In this document: positions 23,772 to 34,199 of the stretch, one piece after another
Layout of the letters: each line of letters begins with the position of its first letter
Numbering within the stretch: the stretch's first letter is position 1
The notes under the pieces: model-generated
What the model was told of the DNA's origin: nothing
Seen by the model: only the letters and a program-made list of their open reading frames with translations
Databases searched by the model: none
Position numbers and translations under genes: made by a program
DNA from: Notolepis coatsorum
Lineage: Eukaryota > Chordata > Actinopteri > Aulopiformes > Paralepididae
NCBI GenBank assembly: GCA_963971535.1
Contig: OZ020593.1
Location: forward strand, 19,290,800-19,354,799
Reading direction: 5' to 3'
Length of the DNA stretch: 64,000 nucleotides

Positions 23772-24044
23772 GCTAGAACCATTACTTGGAACTTAAAAGA
23801 CCAAATGTGTAGGATTTAGGGGGATCTATTGACATAAATGGACTATCATTTTCACAAGTATGTTTTCATTAGTATAATCACCTGAAACTAATAATTGTTG
23901 TATTTTGTTCCCTTAGAATGAGCTCCTTCATATCCCATATCCGTACATAGGGAGTGGGTCCTCCTCCACTTAAAGGATAACAGTAATAGCCTTCACTCCA
24001 GCGGTGCAGAGGAAGAAAGCTCTATATATTTAATTTGTCATTTC
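23772..24044. other. no gene recognised
   Basis: Unique sequence without coding or repeat signature. Confidence 0.3.
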
Positions 24045-24350
24045 AAACCTTTATTTAAACTCAAAAGGCAACTGAGGTTTCCCTCATTTACAGTCACGTT
24101 GAGTGTACAATATAAAATCACACAGCATCTAAAATCCTAACAATAAGACAACAAGGCGAGACAAAAGTAAGGATAACAATCGATAGAAACACGTACAACT
24201 TGATTATTGTCCAAGTGATTGATTGATCAAGGTTTTAAACTCTGCAACAGAGGGGAGCATCTCATGCTTTGAGGACTGTTGGAGTTTGTTCCATGAGCTA
24301 GAGGGGCATCATAGCAAAATGCAGATTTACCCTGTTCTGAGGTGGTCAGA
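24045..24350 (-). mobile_element. LINE 3' UTR, family C (copy 1)
   Basis: Contains AAGGCAACTGAGGTT, TTTACAGTCACGTTGAGTGT, TTTTAAACTCTGCAACAG and CATGAGCTAGAGGGGCATC in the same order as copies at 46430 and 55870. The TTTATTT at the left suggests the 3' end, so the copy is on the minus strand. Confidence 0.65.
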
Positions 24351-24943
<593 letters not shown>

Positions 24944-25630
24944 CATCCCCACTCACTGTATTGACTTAATATGTATGACCCTGGTGCAGAATATATGGGT
25001 TTGCAAGAAAAGGTCGACACTATTCAGGAAAAGAGGAGATTGGAATTTTCATAAAAACTACACGGAAAACAAACGTTTGTGAACAAACCCTGCTCTCTGT
25101 TTATCTCCCAAGTTACTGTCCCCCCCGCCCCACCAATCGTGTCATCAGATGATCCACGAAGGATAATTTCGATGCTGAAAACACGCACACACGGCTGCTA
25201 CTTACACTGTAGAATAATTGTTCTTTTTCTTTTAAAATAAAAATATTTTTGACCTTATAAAAAAGAAAATATATATAAATAAAAACATATACATTGTATT
25301 GTATCGATAGAATACACATTGTGTATTATGTTTAGTTTATAGTTTTAGTTTATAGTTTTAGTTTATAGTTAAAAGTTTATTTATAGTTTTAGTTTAGTTA
25401 TAGTTATAATTATAGTTTAGAGTTATAGTTTCTATCGATAGAATATACGCTGTGTAGTATGTTTACAAATCTACTACGGTTGAGGAGCCGGGAAAAACAA
25501 GCATCTCATGTTTTTCTGAATGTATGTACATTTTAAAAAGCTGTGACAATAAGAAGAATCTAAATGTGAAACGCTTTTGTTTACATTTGTAATGTTTCAC
25601 CAAGGAGTTTAGCTCTATTTGCCACCAATC
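24944..25630. other. no gene recognised; short AGTTTATAGTTTT repeats
   Basis: A small tandem repeat of TTTAGTTTATAG words lies at 25330-25430. The rest is A+T-rich unique sequence. Confidence 0.45.
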
Positions 25631-25631
25631 T

Positions 25632-26630
25632 GGGTAACCCTTTATAATAACACACTGTTATAAGACATTTATAAGGTATTTGACTATTTGTAGATAATGA
25701 ACTAATCATGAACAAACCATTTATAACTATATTTGTATAGCATTTACAAATGATGTATACATTATTTATAACTCATTATCAACATTGTTTGTACTTGATT
25801 TGTTCATCATTAAATAATGTTATTTAACTAGTAACACATTTGTAGATCTATGCTTTGAAAAATGGATATGAAAAAACGACTATACCATGTTCATGTTCAA
25901 CAAATGATTTGTAAAACATTCTTAAAATATCTATAAATCATTTGCAGATGTTATTGTGTGCCCTAATCTAAAGTGAAGACTATTCATCATTAACAAATGT
26001 CTAATACAGTTTGTTTATTATTTGTGGACTTTTTACTCACCTGTTATGAATGATCTGGTGTTTATGAATACAGACACGAAGCAATTACCAGACTTGTCTT
26101 GTCATGTTAGACATTCATAAAACATCTATAAATCATTTGCAGATGCTATTGCATGCCCTAATCTAAAGTGAAGACTACTCATCATTAACAAATGTCTAAT
26201 ACAGTTTGTTAATTATTTGTTGACTTTTTCATCACCTGTTACACAGAGCTTTCAGATCCACCCTTCTTTGTGGCATCAAACAGTGACAGAATTAGGACTA
26301 TAGATAAATGCAATTTTATTAACACAAACAAAGCAACAACCAATAAACGTTGATTATAATAAAAGGAAAAAGAGTCTCTTTTGACACGCCATATAAATGT
26401 AACCTGGGGGACACTAGAACCAAGAAGTTCCCTGGCCAGGTATTGCCAGAGTATGTAGAGAAAGTCGCGTGAGACTTGAAAGTTGAAAGTTCACGTTTGT
26501 TCTCGTCCGTTTGAGCTACACGTTATACATTAGCAGAGCCATTGTATATGTATATAAATGGTTTGTTCATGATTAGTTCATTATACCTTATGAATGTCTT
26601 ATAACAGAGTGTTATTATAAAGTGTTACCC
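25632..26630. mobile_element. non-autonomous DNA element with long terminal inverted repeats
   Basis: The left end GGGTAACCCTTTATAATAAC and the right end (reverse GGGTAACACTTTATAATAAC) match over roughly 110 bases including TGTTATAAGACATT and GAACTAATCATGAACAAACC. A candidate short flank duplication is AATCT. Inside, a segment of about 130 bp occurs twice (25914-26045, 26107-26241) with CATTTGCAGATG and CCTAATCTAAAGTGAAGACT. 26245-26520 is unlike the rest and may be a further insertion. No transposase frame. Confidence 0.8.
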
Positions 26631-26679
26631 AAATCTGTAATGATGGAACCAGGTCTGTTTTTCTTGGATACACCCACAG

Positions 26680-27412
26680 TGTCACACTCCCAGGTCAGGC
26701 CAGACCGGGGAGAGAGAACACCACAGCACTCCCAGGTCAGGTCAGACTTGGGAGAGAGAACAATACAGACATGATGTGAACATTGGTCCCCTACCTGCTG
26801 ACATTGGTTCCCTGCCTCCCTCTAGTGGCCAGACTAGCCTGATGGTACAGGCGGCCATCTTGTTTTGGTTCCAAGTGATAGAATTAATATCTAATTATTT
26901 GTTATCTTGGGCCATCCCTGTCTGTGTGTGATGTCGTCTCCCTGTCTGGTTGTTATGTGTGATTATGTCTTCTGTGTCTAGTTTGGTGTATTCCTAGTGT
27001 GTTTATCAGATTTTGCCTTGTTGTATTATTGCCTGGCATTGCCAGCTGTTAGTCATTACAATCAGTGGTAGTATTTAAGACCTGCTTGTTACTGACTTCC
27101 TTGTGGCGTCATTGTCTCATGTACCCTCCAAGTCGTCAGTGTTACCCTTCTCGTCGTTCTCCTGTGTTCCCCCGTGCCTTGCTGTTTGTAGATGCGCTTG
27201 TAAGTAGATTAGTCTTTTGTTTTGTTATTGTTTTATTTTCCGTTAACAATTCAGCTCTTCCTCTAGCGCCAGCTCGGCTGTGCCGTTTATGTTCTCTTTG
27301 GTAACATACAGTTGTGTTCAGTAAAGTCTGTTTACACGTATCCTGCCGTCTCTGCCTCCTCCATTCCGTTCCCTATCTGCAAACTGTGTTCTAACCAACC
27401 CTCATCGTAACA
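26680..27412 (+). mobile_element. solo LTR, 733 bp
   Basis: Begins TGTCACACTCCC and ends CTCATCGTAACA, flanked by CCACAG at 26674-26679 and 27413-27418. A TATTTAAG promoter-like word lies near 27072, and an AGTAAAG word near 27320 could serve polyadenylation. Two short direct repeats of CTCCCAGGTCAGG lie near the left end. Consistent with a Gypsy- or retrovirus-like LTR; the superfamily is not certain. Confidence 0.82.
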
Positions 27413-27736
27413 CCACAGGGCAATTCTCTCAACTTGCAATCTGCTGGCCAGCTGACTTTAACGGGTAAACTTAACGATGGTTAGTAGTTTTAGTAGTTTT
27501 TTTCATTCAGGTGTGACTCTCCACTTATCAGTGAATCACTTACAATCTCCTAGCAAGGCGATGTGTCCTGTTCCAGTGGATCAGGGAGAAACAGTCATAC
27601 AGTGGTACAGAGAAACTGTCAAGTCAAACTGAAATCTCTACACCCCCCCCCCCCACACACACACACACACACATACACAAATACACACACTGTCAGGTCA
27701 AACTGCAGCTGCAACCAATTAGCGGCTGGTGCTGAT
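27413..27736. other. spacer with poly-C and short CA run
   Basis: Contains poly-C at about 27643-27653 followed by CA repeats. Its last 8 bases (GTGCTGAT) are the left target duplication of the next element. Confidence 0.4.
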
Positions 27737-27834
27737 CAGAGCCCTTTAATTAAGAGTTGCGCCACTCCGACCCACTTTCGTTGTTATCGTGGAATGCGGA
27801 AGTAAAGCGCCTCAGGGGTGGTCCGTAGTTCAAG

Positions 27835-27888
27835 TCAAAGCTCAACGCCATGCATTTTCATTGTTGCCGAGCGGAACTCGCTGGTAAG
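27835..27888 (+). other. possible exon end with splice donor
   Basis: An ATG at about 27850 is followed by a short open stretch ending at GGAACTCGCTGGTAAGTTTA, a good donor-like sequence. It lies just inside the left end of the composite transposon and could be its first exon. No domain is recognisable in so few codons. Confidence 0.22.
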
Positions 27889-28152
27889 TTTACTTTACTT
27901 TTACTACTTTGTACATTTTAACGCATTAGCAGACCACTCATGGATTTAGTCAATATTGGTATTTTATGTAGCAAGCTTTGGTTAATGTTGATCGTAAGTT
28001 AATAGCTTGTTAGATTCTAAATGCAGTTAAGAACGTTACCATACTGACGTGACGTTGGCCTAACGTTATATTTACCAAATTATTTGCAGTTATTATATTG
28101 GTGTTCATTAGTTTATCATTGTTTATTAGATTTATTGTTAAAGTGAGCAACA

Positions 28153-28320
28153 CGAGATAGACTGGTCTTCATATAAGGTACAGTAAGGTTATAATATAGA
28201 CAATAACACATGACACTAGATAGACTGGTCTTCATATAAGGTACAGTAAGGTTATAATATATAGACAATAACACATGACACTAGATAGACTGGTCTTCAT
28301 ATAAGGTACAGTAAGGTTAT
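28153..28320. repeat. about 65-bp tandem repeat split by the BEL insertion
   Basis: Units contain AGATAGACTGGTCTTCATAT and AGGTACAGTAAGGTTATAAT. The array resumes at 36859-37025 after the BEL element, so the retrotransposon inserted inside it. Confidence 0.93.
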
Positions 28321-29726
28321 TGTTGCGAAGGATCAGATTAAACCGAATATGTATATTTATTTATATATATATATTTAATTGTATTTGTATATCGTTTGAT
28401 ATCCCCTGTATATTCCTTGTACAATATGCATTGAATATCCCCGTTTCTACTAAACAGCCCATAATAGTTTCATTCTACCATTGGACTAGAACCTGGCGCC
28501 AGGTTGCCATACCCCTAGGTTCAAGTTCAATCGTGCCGCCTAACATGTCGAGGCAGCCCCCGGTTCCGCGCAGTAATATGCCGGGCGAAATACGTGTGGT
28601 ACTATTTGTTCATAGCGCATATATATATGACGCTCGTAAAGTAGAACTTTCTTTTTAGTCCAGTTCTTTACCCTCCAACAGAGTGACAGACGCAAAAGCC
28701 TCCCCACGAAGCACGTGCGGTGTAGTAGGGCCTACTTGGCCCAGAATAGGCATTGAGATATCGTGTAGATTAATAGTTGAATGGTCATAGTTTGGCACCA
28801 TACCGTCGAGTTGGACGTATTCTATTAAGCTAATAATAGTCTATTTATGTATGGTGCATCGTTCGGTCCGAGTTCTACAGTTATCAGTACCCCCATCGTT
28901 CCTGACGTTATCTGGACGCTTATCCAGGCTGGTCAGACCCCTAGTGGTGATTGCATCCGAGGAGCTCCGGGTCAAGAGCGACTGGACCTGTATATTGGAT
29001 TACTCTACCCGACGACGGCGAGCCTTCCACGGCTCTTGGATTATGCTTTATGTGCTTTGATTATTCCATGGATAAAGGCCAACACTGTCGAGTGTTGGAA
29101 TTACCCCCCGGAGAGGACTACAGGTGAGGCGGCGCTCTACACGTGAGGTCGCACCACGTCTCTCCGTTGTGGACCGGCAGATACCGTTCCACAGAGGGTC
29201 CAGCTGTGTTCGTCTACGGCCCGAGGTTCTGTGGGCACTGGGTCTAAGACTTTGGATTCTCCCAAGACACCGTCGGCCAGATGGGATACCGCCAGCGACT
29301 TCTCTAACCCCCCCCTCCTACTGTCTTACAACCAGCGGGACCCCCCCCCCCCCCCCCTTAGTGTATCCAGCTATAATTATTTAAGTACTATCGCTATCGT
29401 TTCCTAAATATTCCAGGTTGTATACTTACTCCCTGCGCAACCAGAGATTGGACATTCAATGTTGATTTACCTACGAATACTCATTTGCCATAAAAGTGCA
29501 TACTTAACATTTCAAATCATAAATGTAATTAAGTGAATATTGTGTACACCCTTTGCTGTATTAAATATTCGATTTGGTACATTTGTGTTGGTTCGTTTCA
29601 TCAGGTGGGAAAGTGTTCATCATACTTATATCTTGTACTGGGTGGCCAGAAGTTAAAGTACATGAGGTAGTGGTATTAAATATCATATCTAACAATACAG
29701 TCAGGGAATTGTACCCCTCAGTTACA
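28321..29726 (+). repeat. 5' LTR of BEL element
   Basis: 1406 bp, TG...CA. It has an A+T-rich first part (28350-28400), poly-C at about 29340-29357, and open frames (28847-29146 and others) that are shared by both LTRs but show no domain. Identical frames in both LTRs reflect LTR identity, not coding. Confidence 0.95.
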
Positions 29727-29746
29727 ATTGGTCCTTCGAGCCGGAT
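29727..29746 (+). other. primer-binding site of BEL element
   Basis: ATTGGTCCTTCGAGCCGGAT begins next to the 5' LTR. TGG complements a tRNA CCA end and the TTCGAGCC matches a tRNA T-arm, as expected for a tRNA-primed element. The exact tRNA was not identified. Confidence 0.75.
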
Positions 29747-29770
29747 GGTAACTAGTGTAATATTAATATA

Positions 29771-31558
29771 GTGTTATTAATATCGAAATGGCCTATGATG
29801 AACACTCCACGAAACGATCCTCCTAACCTAGAACGCCCGCGGCGCAGACGACAGACACCTCAGTACTTAGAGGCTTACACTGTCAGTCAACTACCTAGCC
29901 TTCGACAAACGGTAAACGTAGTAAAAGTAGAAAGTAAAATTATGTCTGACCTTAACGACCAGGTTTCCCCGACCACAGAGGCCCTAGTAGGTCCCAATGT
30001 AACTGACCAAGCCCACGGTGGAGACCAGGAGGGAATTGACATGCCTTTACCCCCCGCCACTACTAAAGAAGTAGTCCCCGACACGCCCCGGGAGGAAGAC
30101 AACCCTACAGAGAGAGAACTCTGCACGGAAGAAGAAGAGGAGAGCGCCGAGGAACTAGAGCTCCAGGACTCCCCAACGAGTACCCCCAGGAGCGGTTCAC
30201 GCAGGAGCGGCTCACCTCCATTACCGCCTTCCCCCAGCGAAGCGGAGAGGATACTACAACAGGCGTTCCTCGTCAGCCTGACAGCCTCTACCGAACGCGA
30301 TCGGCTCCAAGCACAGACGCTTAGCGAGCGCGAACATCTCCAAGCCCAGGCGACCAGCGAGCGCGAACACCTCCAAGCACAGCAACGGAGCGAAGAACAG
30401 CGCACAAGTCTGGAGATGAGACGCTTCCAGATGGAAGAGAATATGGCAAGAGACCGCGCCGACGCCCAGCGCACCGCTGCCGGTGCCCAAAGAGACGCAG
30501 AGCGCGACAGACTACAAGCGCAACTAATAGAGCAGCTGATCAAAAGGACAACTCCCTCTCCCTCCGCCAGGGGCTCAAGGAACTCGTCGAGACAGCAGTC
30601 AAGAGCAGCGTCACCGCAACGAGCAAGCGACCCTGAACTTGACCAACAGACCGAGTCTAGACCCCCCGCAGACCCCCTTCCCATACCGGTCCAAGCGAGA
30701 CCCAGCTACAAGGAAGGAGCGGCCTACACTGCGGAGAAGCTAAATAAACGATTACAAGATCTGGAAGATTTGATAGAAGAAGAAGAGGGAGAAGAGGAGA
30801 ACCAAGCCCGACGACAGCACAGTACTCCACCGGACCAGGAGGTCCCATACAGTCCAGGCTATACCCCCGCGGCGCTGCGCTACAGACCCCCGACTCTATT
30901 TACGGGTGAGCACGACGCACGACCAGCCCCGAGGAACAGTACCTGGACCAGCGGGCCATGGTACCCTGCCAGTACCGGCCCACAGCGAGGCGCAAGAGGG
31001 GACTCGCCCAGGAGGTCTCTCCCCCAACGCTCGCCGATGTATTCGCCATCCACGGCGTCATACAACGCCACGCCATCAATCCCAGACTTCGCCTATGAGA
31101 GTCGAGCACAGTACACGGAGCTCCGGATGTGCTTAGAGACAATGCTGGCGGATGTCATTGATGAACGCCACAAGTATGCAATATTATTGAAGCACCTGAA
31201 AGTACAGCGAGCACACAATATAGCGCTAGCCTATGCTACCTCCTCGACCCCATACACAGCGGCCCTTGCAGCGCTGGATCAAAGATATGGACGTATATGG
31301 GATTACGTAATCCAGGAGATAAGGCATATTGACCGCCTACCCCCAGCCACAGACAATCGCTCACTAGATGACCTGTCAATCAAAGTGCAGTCCCTGGTGG
31401 GGATGCTGGGAGCTCAACGGGAGAAGGGCAGGCATGAGCTGTACGCCAACTCTAACGTTGAGAGGATTTTGGAGAAGCTGCCACCCGCAAGACAGGAGCG
31501 CTTTCGGCGGCAGAGGGACTACCGAGATCCCGACGGCCCCCGAGCCATCCCTCCTTGA
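29771..31558 (+). CDS. Gag-like protein of BEL/Pao element
   Basis: 595 codons from the first in-frame ATG. Several later ATGs (for example the one before SDLNDQ at 29942) could be the real start. Residues 80-160 are acidic and Pro/Ser-rich. Residues 160-260 contain repeats of SEREHLQAQ and RDRLQAQ type, highly charged and likely coiled coil. 280-440 is Pro/Arg-rich and low complexity. The last 150 residues (YTELRMCLETMLAD, RYGRIWDYVIQEI, LEKLPPARQERF) resemble the BEL-type Gag domain near the zinc knuckles. The frame stops at 31556-31558, just where the polymerase frame becomes meaningful (+1 relative), so either a programmed shift or an indel near the GGCCCCCGAG stretch separates them. Role: virus-like particle formation in the cytoplasm, by family. 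Confidence 0.8.
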   Translation: MLLISKWPMMNTPRNDPPNLERPRRRRQTPQYLEAYTVSQLPSLRQTVNVVKVESKIMSDLNDQVSPTTEALVGPNVTDQAHGGDQEGIDMPLPPATTKEVVPDTPREEDNPTERELCTEEEEESAEELELQDSPTSTPRSGSRRSGSPPLPPSPSEAERILQQAFLVSLTASTERDRLQAQTLSEREHLQAQATSEREHLQAQQRSEEQRTSLEMRRFQMEENMARDRADAQRTAAGAQRDAERDRLQAQLIEQLIKRTTPSPSARGSRNSSRQQSRAASPQRASDPELDQQTESRPPADPLPIPVQARPSYKEGAAYTAEKLNKRLQDLEDLIEEEEGEEENQARRQHSTPPDQEVPYSPGYTPAALRYRPPTLFTGEHDARPAPRNSTWTSGPWYPASTGPQRGARGDSPRRSLPQRSPMYSPSTASYNATPSIPDFAYESRAQYTELRMCLETMLADVIDERHKYAILLKHLKVQRAHNIALAYATSSTPYTAALAALDQRYGRIWDYVIQEIRHIDRLPPATDNRSLDDLSIKVQSLVGMLGAQREKGRHELYANSNVERILEKLPPARQERFRRQRDYRDPDGPRAIPP

Positions 31559-34199
31559 TCTGGCCGACTTCCTGGCAAGAGAGGTCAGCAGCTTACGACT
31601 GGACACCTTCGGGCGGAGCACGCCAAGCTCCAGAGAGGGACCCAGGAGAATAAATGATGGAAGAAGATCGGTGACTGTCATGCACCAATCAGAGTCAGTA
31701 CCGAGCAGTAAGAGTCACAGCACCCCCTCGAGGAAGGAGAAGTGGAAGATAGCGTGTCCCTACTGTGAGAAAGAACACTGGCTGTCACAATGTGACACAT
31801 TCACAAAGATGAATGCAGAAGAAGTGAGCCAATGGATAAAGTCCAACCGGCGCTGTTATCGATGTGCGCGGCCCCACATGGCAGCCGAATGCCGCCTAAA
31901 GAAAAGGTGCAGCCGGTGCGATGGAGCCCATCTAGATATACTACACGATAGTAACGGAAGACGGCCTACACCTGCACCACGGAGCGGCACCAAGGCAAGT
32001 GTCATGTACATTGACCCCGCCAGCAGCAACGGAGCTCAAGTGCTCTTAAAGGTAGTCCGTGTGACATTGAGCTACCAGGATAAAGTCATGGACACTTACG
32101 CCGTCCTTGATGACGGGTCAGAGAAGACCCTTCTGCTCGCCTCCGCTGCGACTCAACTGGGACTGCGGGGGAGCAAGAACGAAATGACGATTCGGACAAT
32201 AAGAAGAGACTTAAAGACGATAAAGGGCGAGAATGTCTCCTTCACTATCGCAGCCAACGGGCAGCCAGAGCGACGGTACAAGATCACAAATGCTTTCACC
32301 AGCCAAGAAATAGGACTCTCGCAGTACACCTACCCTGTCACCAAGTTGATGGATAAATATGTGCACCTGCGCCAATTACCTATCCCGCTCATAAACGGCG
32401 CTACCCCGACCCTGTTGATAGGCTCCGACCATGCAGAACTCATAGTCCCGATTGACCGGGTCCATACCGGTCCCCGAGGCTGTCCTGCAGCCGTCGAGAC
32501 CCGCTTAGGATGGACATTACAAGGCCCCCTCGCTAAATCTCTCAACCGAACCGCAGCCACTAGCTGCTTCCACTCCCGAACGACAGAAGGAGACACCACA
32601 CTCCTGCAGCATGAGAAGAAAATAGACTGGCGACGCCGTGCGCTGCTCCGCGCCTCCCTGATAAAAGACGGCTTTGATCTCCGGCAGCAGGCCAGCAGCG
32701 ACCCCCCAGTATTATTTGCACTACAGAAACACGTCACAGAGGACCCAGCAGCAGATGAAGAGGTCCAACACAGTGTGAAGAACAGTTTCTACGTAGACAA
32801 CTGTCTACAAAGCGTCTCGACTCAAGAAGAAGCCGAGGCTCTCCTAATCAAGTTACGCGCCTCCCTAATCAAAGGAGGCTTTGATCTCAGGCAGTGGGCC
32901 AGCAGTGACCCGCACGTATTGCGCAGCCTCTCCTCCGCAGACAAGGCTGCCAGCAGCGAGACCTGGATGGCGACAATCCCAGGAGAAGCCCAAGAAATTA
33001 CACTAGGATTAGTCTGGCGCTTCAAAACAGACTCGCTCCACTATAGACACAAACCCTTGGCTCCAGAGCAAGGAAGGTCGGCGGCGATACCGACCACCAG
33101 ACGGAGTGTGTACAGAACACTCGCCAGACAATATGACCCGCTGGGATGTATTCTACCTTACACCACCAGGGCAAAGATGATTGTACGAGCACTATGGGAC
33201 AAGGACCAGGGCTGGGACGACCCAATACCCGCACACCTTGCCTCAACATGGAGAAAGTGGGAGACGGAACTCCGCTCACTCCCAGGTGTCAACATACGCC
33301 GCAGCTACTTCCCATCCACAGTGAGGCCAGAGACATGCGAGATTGAGCTACACGTCTTCAGCGATGCCTCCGAAGTAGCCTACGGATCGGTTGCCTATTT
33401 GCGTGCCCAAGAGATGGGAGGAGAGATACACACTGCTTTCATACTGGCCCGCTCAAGGATAGCCCCACGTAAGCAACAATCTATCCCACGTCTAGAGCTC
33501 TGCGCAGCCCTCGCAGGAGCGCATCTAGCCATGTTAATCCAACGTGAACTCACCATTCCGGTGCATAGAACAATCTTGTGGTCAGATTCCACGACAGTAC
33601 TCACATGGATTAAGTCTGATTCATGTAGATACAAAGTCTTCGTGGGAGTCAGAGTCACCGAGATTCAGGAACTAACAGAAGAAGCAAGCTGGAGATATGT
33701 GGATACCAAACACAACCCAGCTGACGTCATCACCCGGGGAATGTCCCTGGATGACCTAACCCGTCACAACATCTACAGTGACGGACCAGCATTCCTCCAG
33801 CTCCCGGAAGGAGATTGGCCTACGCCCACCCCGAGGGAAGCAAGTAGAGAGGAGGCTGAGAACAAGAAGCCTATGTTCTGTGGACTGAGCACTGTCGCCT
33901 CCACAGACCCGAACATAGATGACTGCATTACCCTAGAGAGTGCGCAACAAAGGACATTCCTGCGGCACCACCCAGAGATTCAGTCCACCACTGACATGTC
34001 AGCAGCTGACTACGAAGAAGCAGAACTTCTTCTACTACAACGAGCCCAGAGAGACTCGTTCCCCGATGAGCTAGACTGTCTACAGGGAGGAAACCCCGTC
34101 CCATCAGACAGCAGACTGATTCACCTGGCACCAGAGTGGGTGGTCGCCTGCGGAGAGCCCCCGATCTACCAGATGACATTAAGCACCCGATCGTCTTGA
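31368..34199 (+). CDS. BEL/Pao Pol with protease and RNase H, reverse transcriptase core missing
   Basis: 943 codons; the first ~50 overlap gag and are probably not used. Seen: a zinc-knuckle region CPYCEKEHWLSQC (from residue 130) and CYRC...ECRLKKRCSRC (from 163); retroviral-type aspartic protease motif VLDDGS (246-251); RNase H residues D666 (FSDAS), E710 (PRLELCAA), D740 (WSDSTTVL), D786 (HNPADV). Between the protease end (~420) and the YVDN box (475-478, the second catalytic motif of BEL polymerases) there are only about 50 residues, where family members have several hundred. The fingers and first palm motif are therefore absent. The cut is in frame. A 19-residue motif (RASLIKDGFDLRQ...) at 428-446 recurs at 497-515. 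Function as a polymerase is not possible from this copy. Confidence 0.85.
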   Translation: MTCQSKCSPWWGCWELNGRRAGMSCTPTLTLRGFWRSCHPQDRSAFGGRGTTEIPTAPEPSLLDLADFLAREVSSLRLDTFGRSTPSSREGPRRINDGRRSVTVMHQSESVPSSKSHSTPSRKEKWKIACPYCEKEHWLSQCDTFTKMNAEEVSQWIKSNRRCYRCARPHMAAECRLKKRCSRCDGAHLDILHDSNGRRPTPAPRSGTKASVMYIDPASSNGAQVLLKVVRVTLSYQDKVMDTYAVLDDGSEKTLLLASAATQLGLRGSKNEMTIRTIRRDLKTIKGENVSFTIAANGQPERRYKITNAFTSQEIGLSQYTYPVTKLMDKYVHLRQLPIPLINGATPTLLIGSDHAELIVPIDRVHTGPRGCPAAVETRLGWTLQGPLAKSLNRTAATSCFHSRTTEGDTTLLQHEKKIDWRRRALLRASLIKDGFDLRQQASSDPPVLFALQKHVTEDPAADEEVQHSVKNSFYVDNCLQSVSTQEEAEALLIKLRASLIKGGFDLRQWASSDPHVLRSLSSADKAASSETWMATIPGEAQEITLGLVWRFKTDSLHYRHKPLAPEQGRSAAIPTTRRSVYRTLARQYDPLGCILPYTTRAKMIVRALWDKDQGWDDPIPAHLASTWRKWETELRSLPGVNIRRSYFPSTVRPETCEIELHVFSDASEVAYGSVAYLRAQEMGGEIHTAFILARSRIAPRKQQSIPRLELCAALAGAHLAMLIQRELTIPVHRTILWSDSTTVLTWIKSDSCRYKVFVGVRVTEIQELTEEASWRYVDTKHNPADVITRGMSLDDLTRHNIYSDGPAFLQLPEGDWPTPTPREASREEAENKKPMFCGLSTVASTDPNIDDCITLESAQQRTFLRHHPEIQSTTDMSAADYEEAELLLLQRAQRDSFPDELDCLQGGNPVPSDSRLIHLAPEWVVACGEPPIYQMTLSTRSS
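32649..32912 (+). other. diverged in-frame duplication at the reverse transcriptase deletion
   Basis: 57-bp segments at 32649-32705 and 32856-32912 encode RASLIKDGFDLRQQASSDP and RASLIKGGFDLRQWASSDP. They differ at about 9 of 57 bases although the LTRs are nearly identical. The second copy is in the normal place after YVDN; the first lies at the deletion junction. Confidence 0.8.

Noticed and set aside
28847..29146. 99-codon frame inside the BEL LTR, repeated at 35981-36280
   Set aside because: Identity of the two copies follows from LTR identity; no domain and no start or promoter context of its own.
29887..30684. 265-codon minus-strand frame
   Set aside because: Antisense shadow of the gag-like frame; its Ser/Arg/Cys-rich composition mirrors the charged plus-strand coding.
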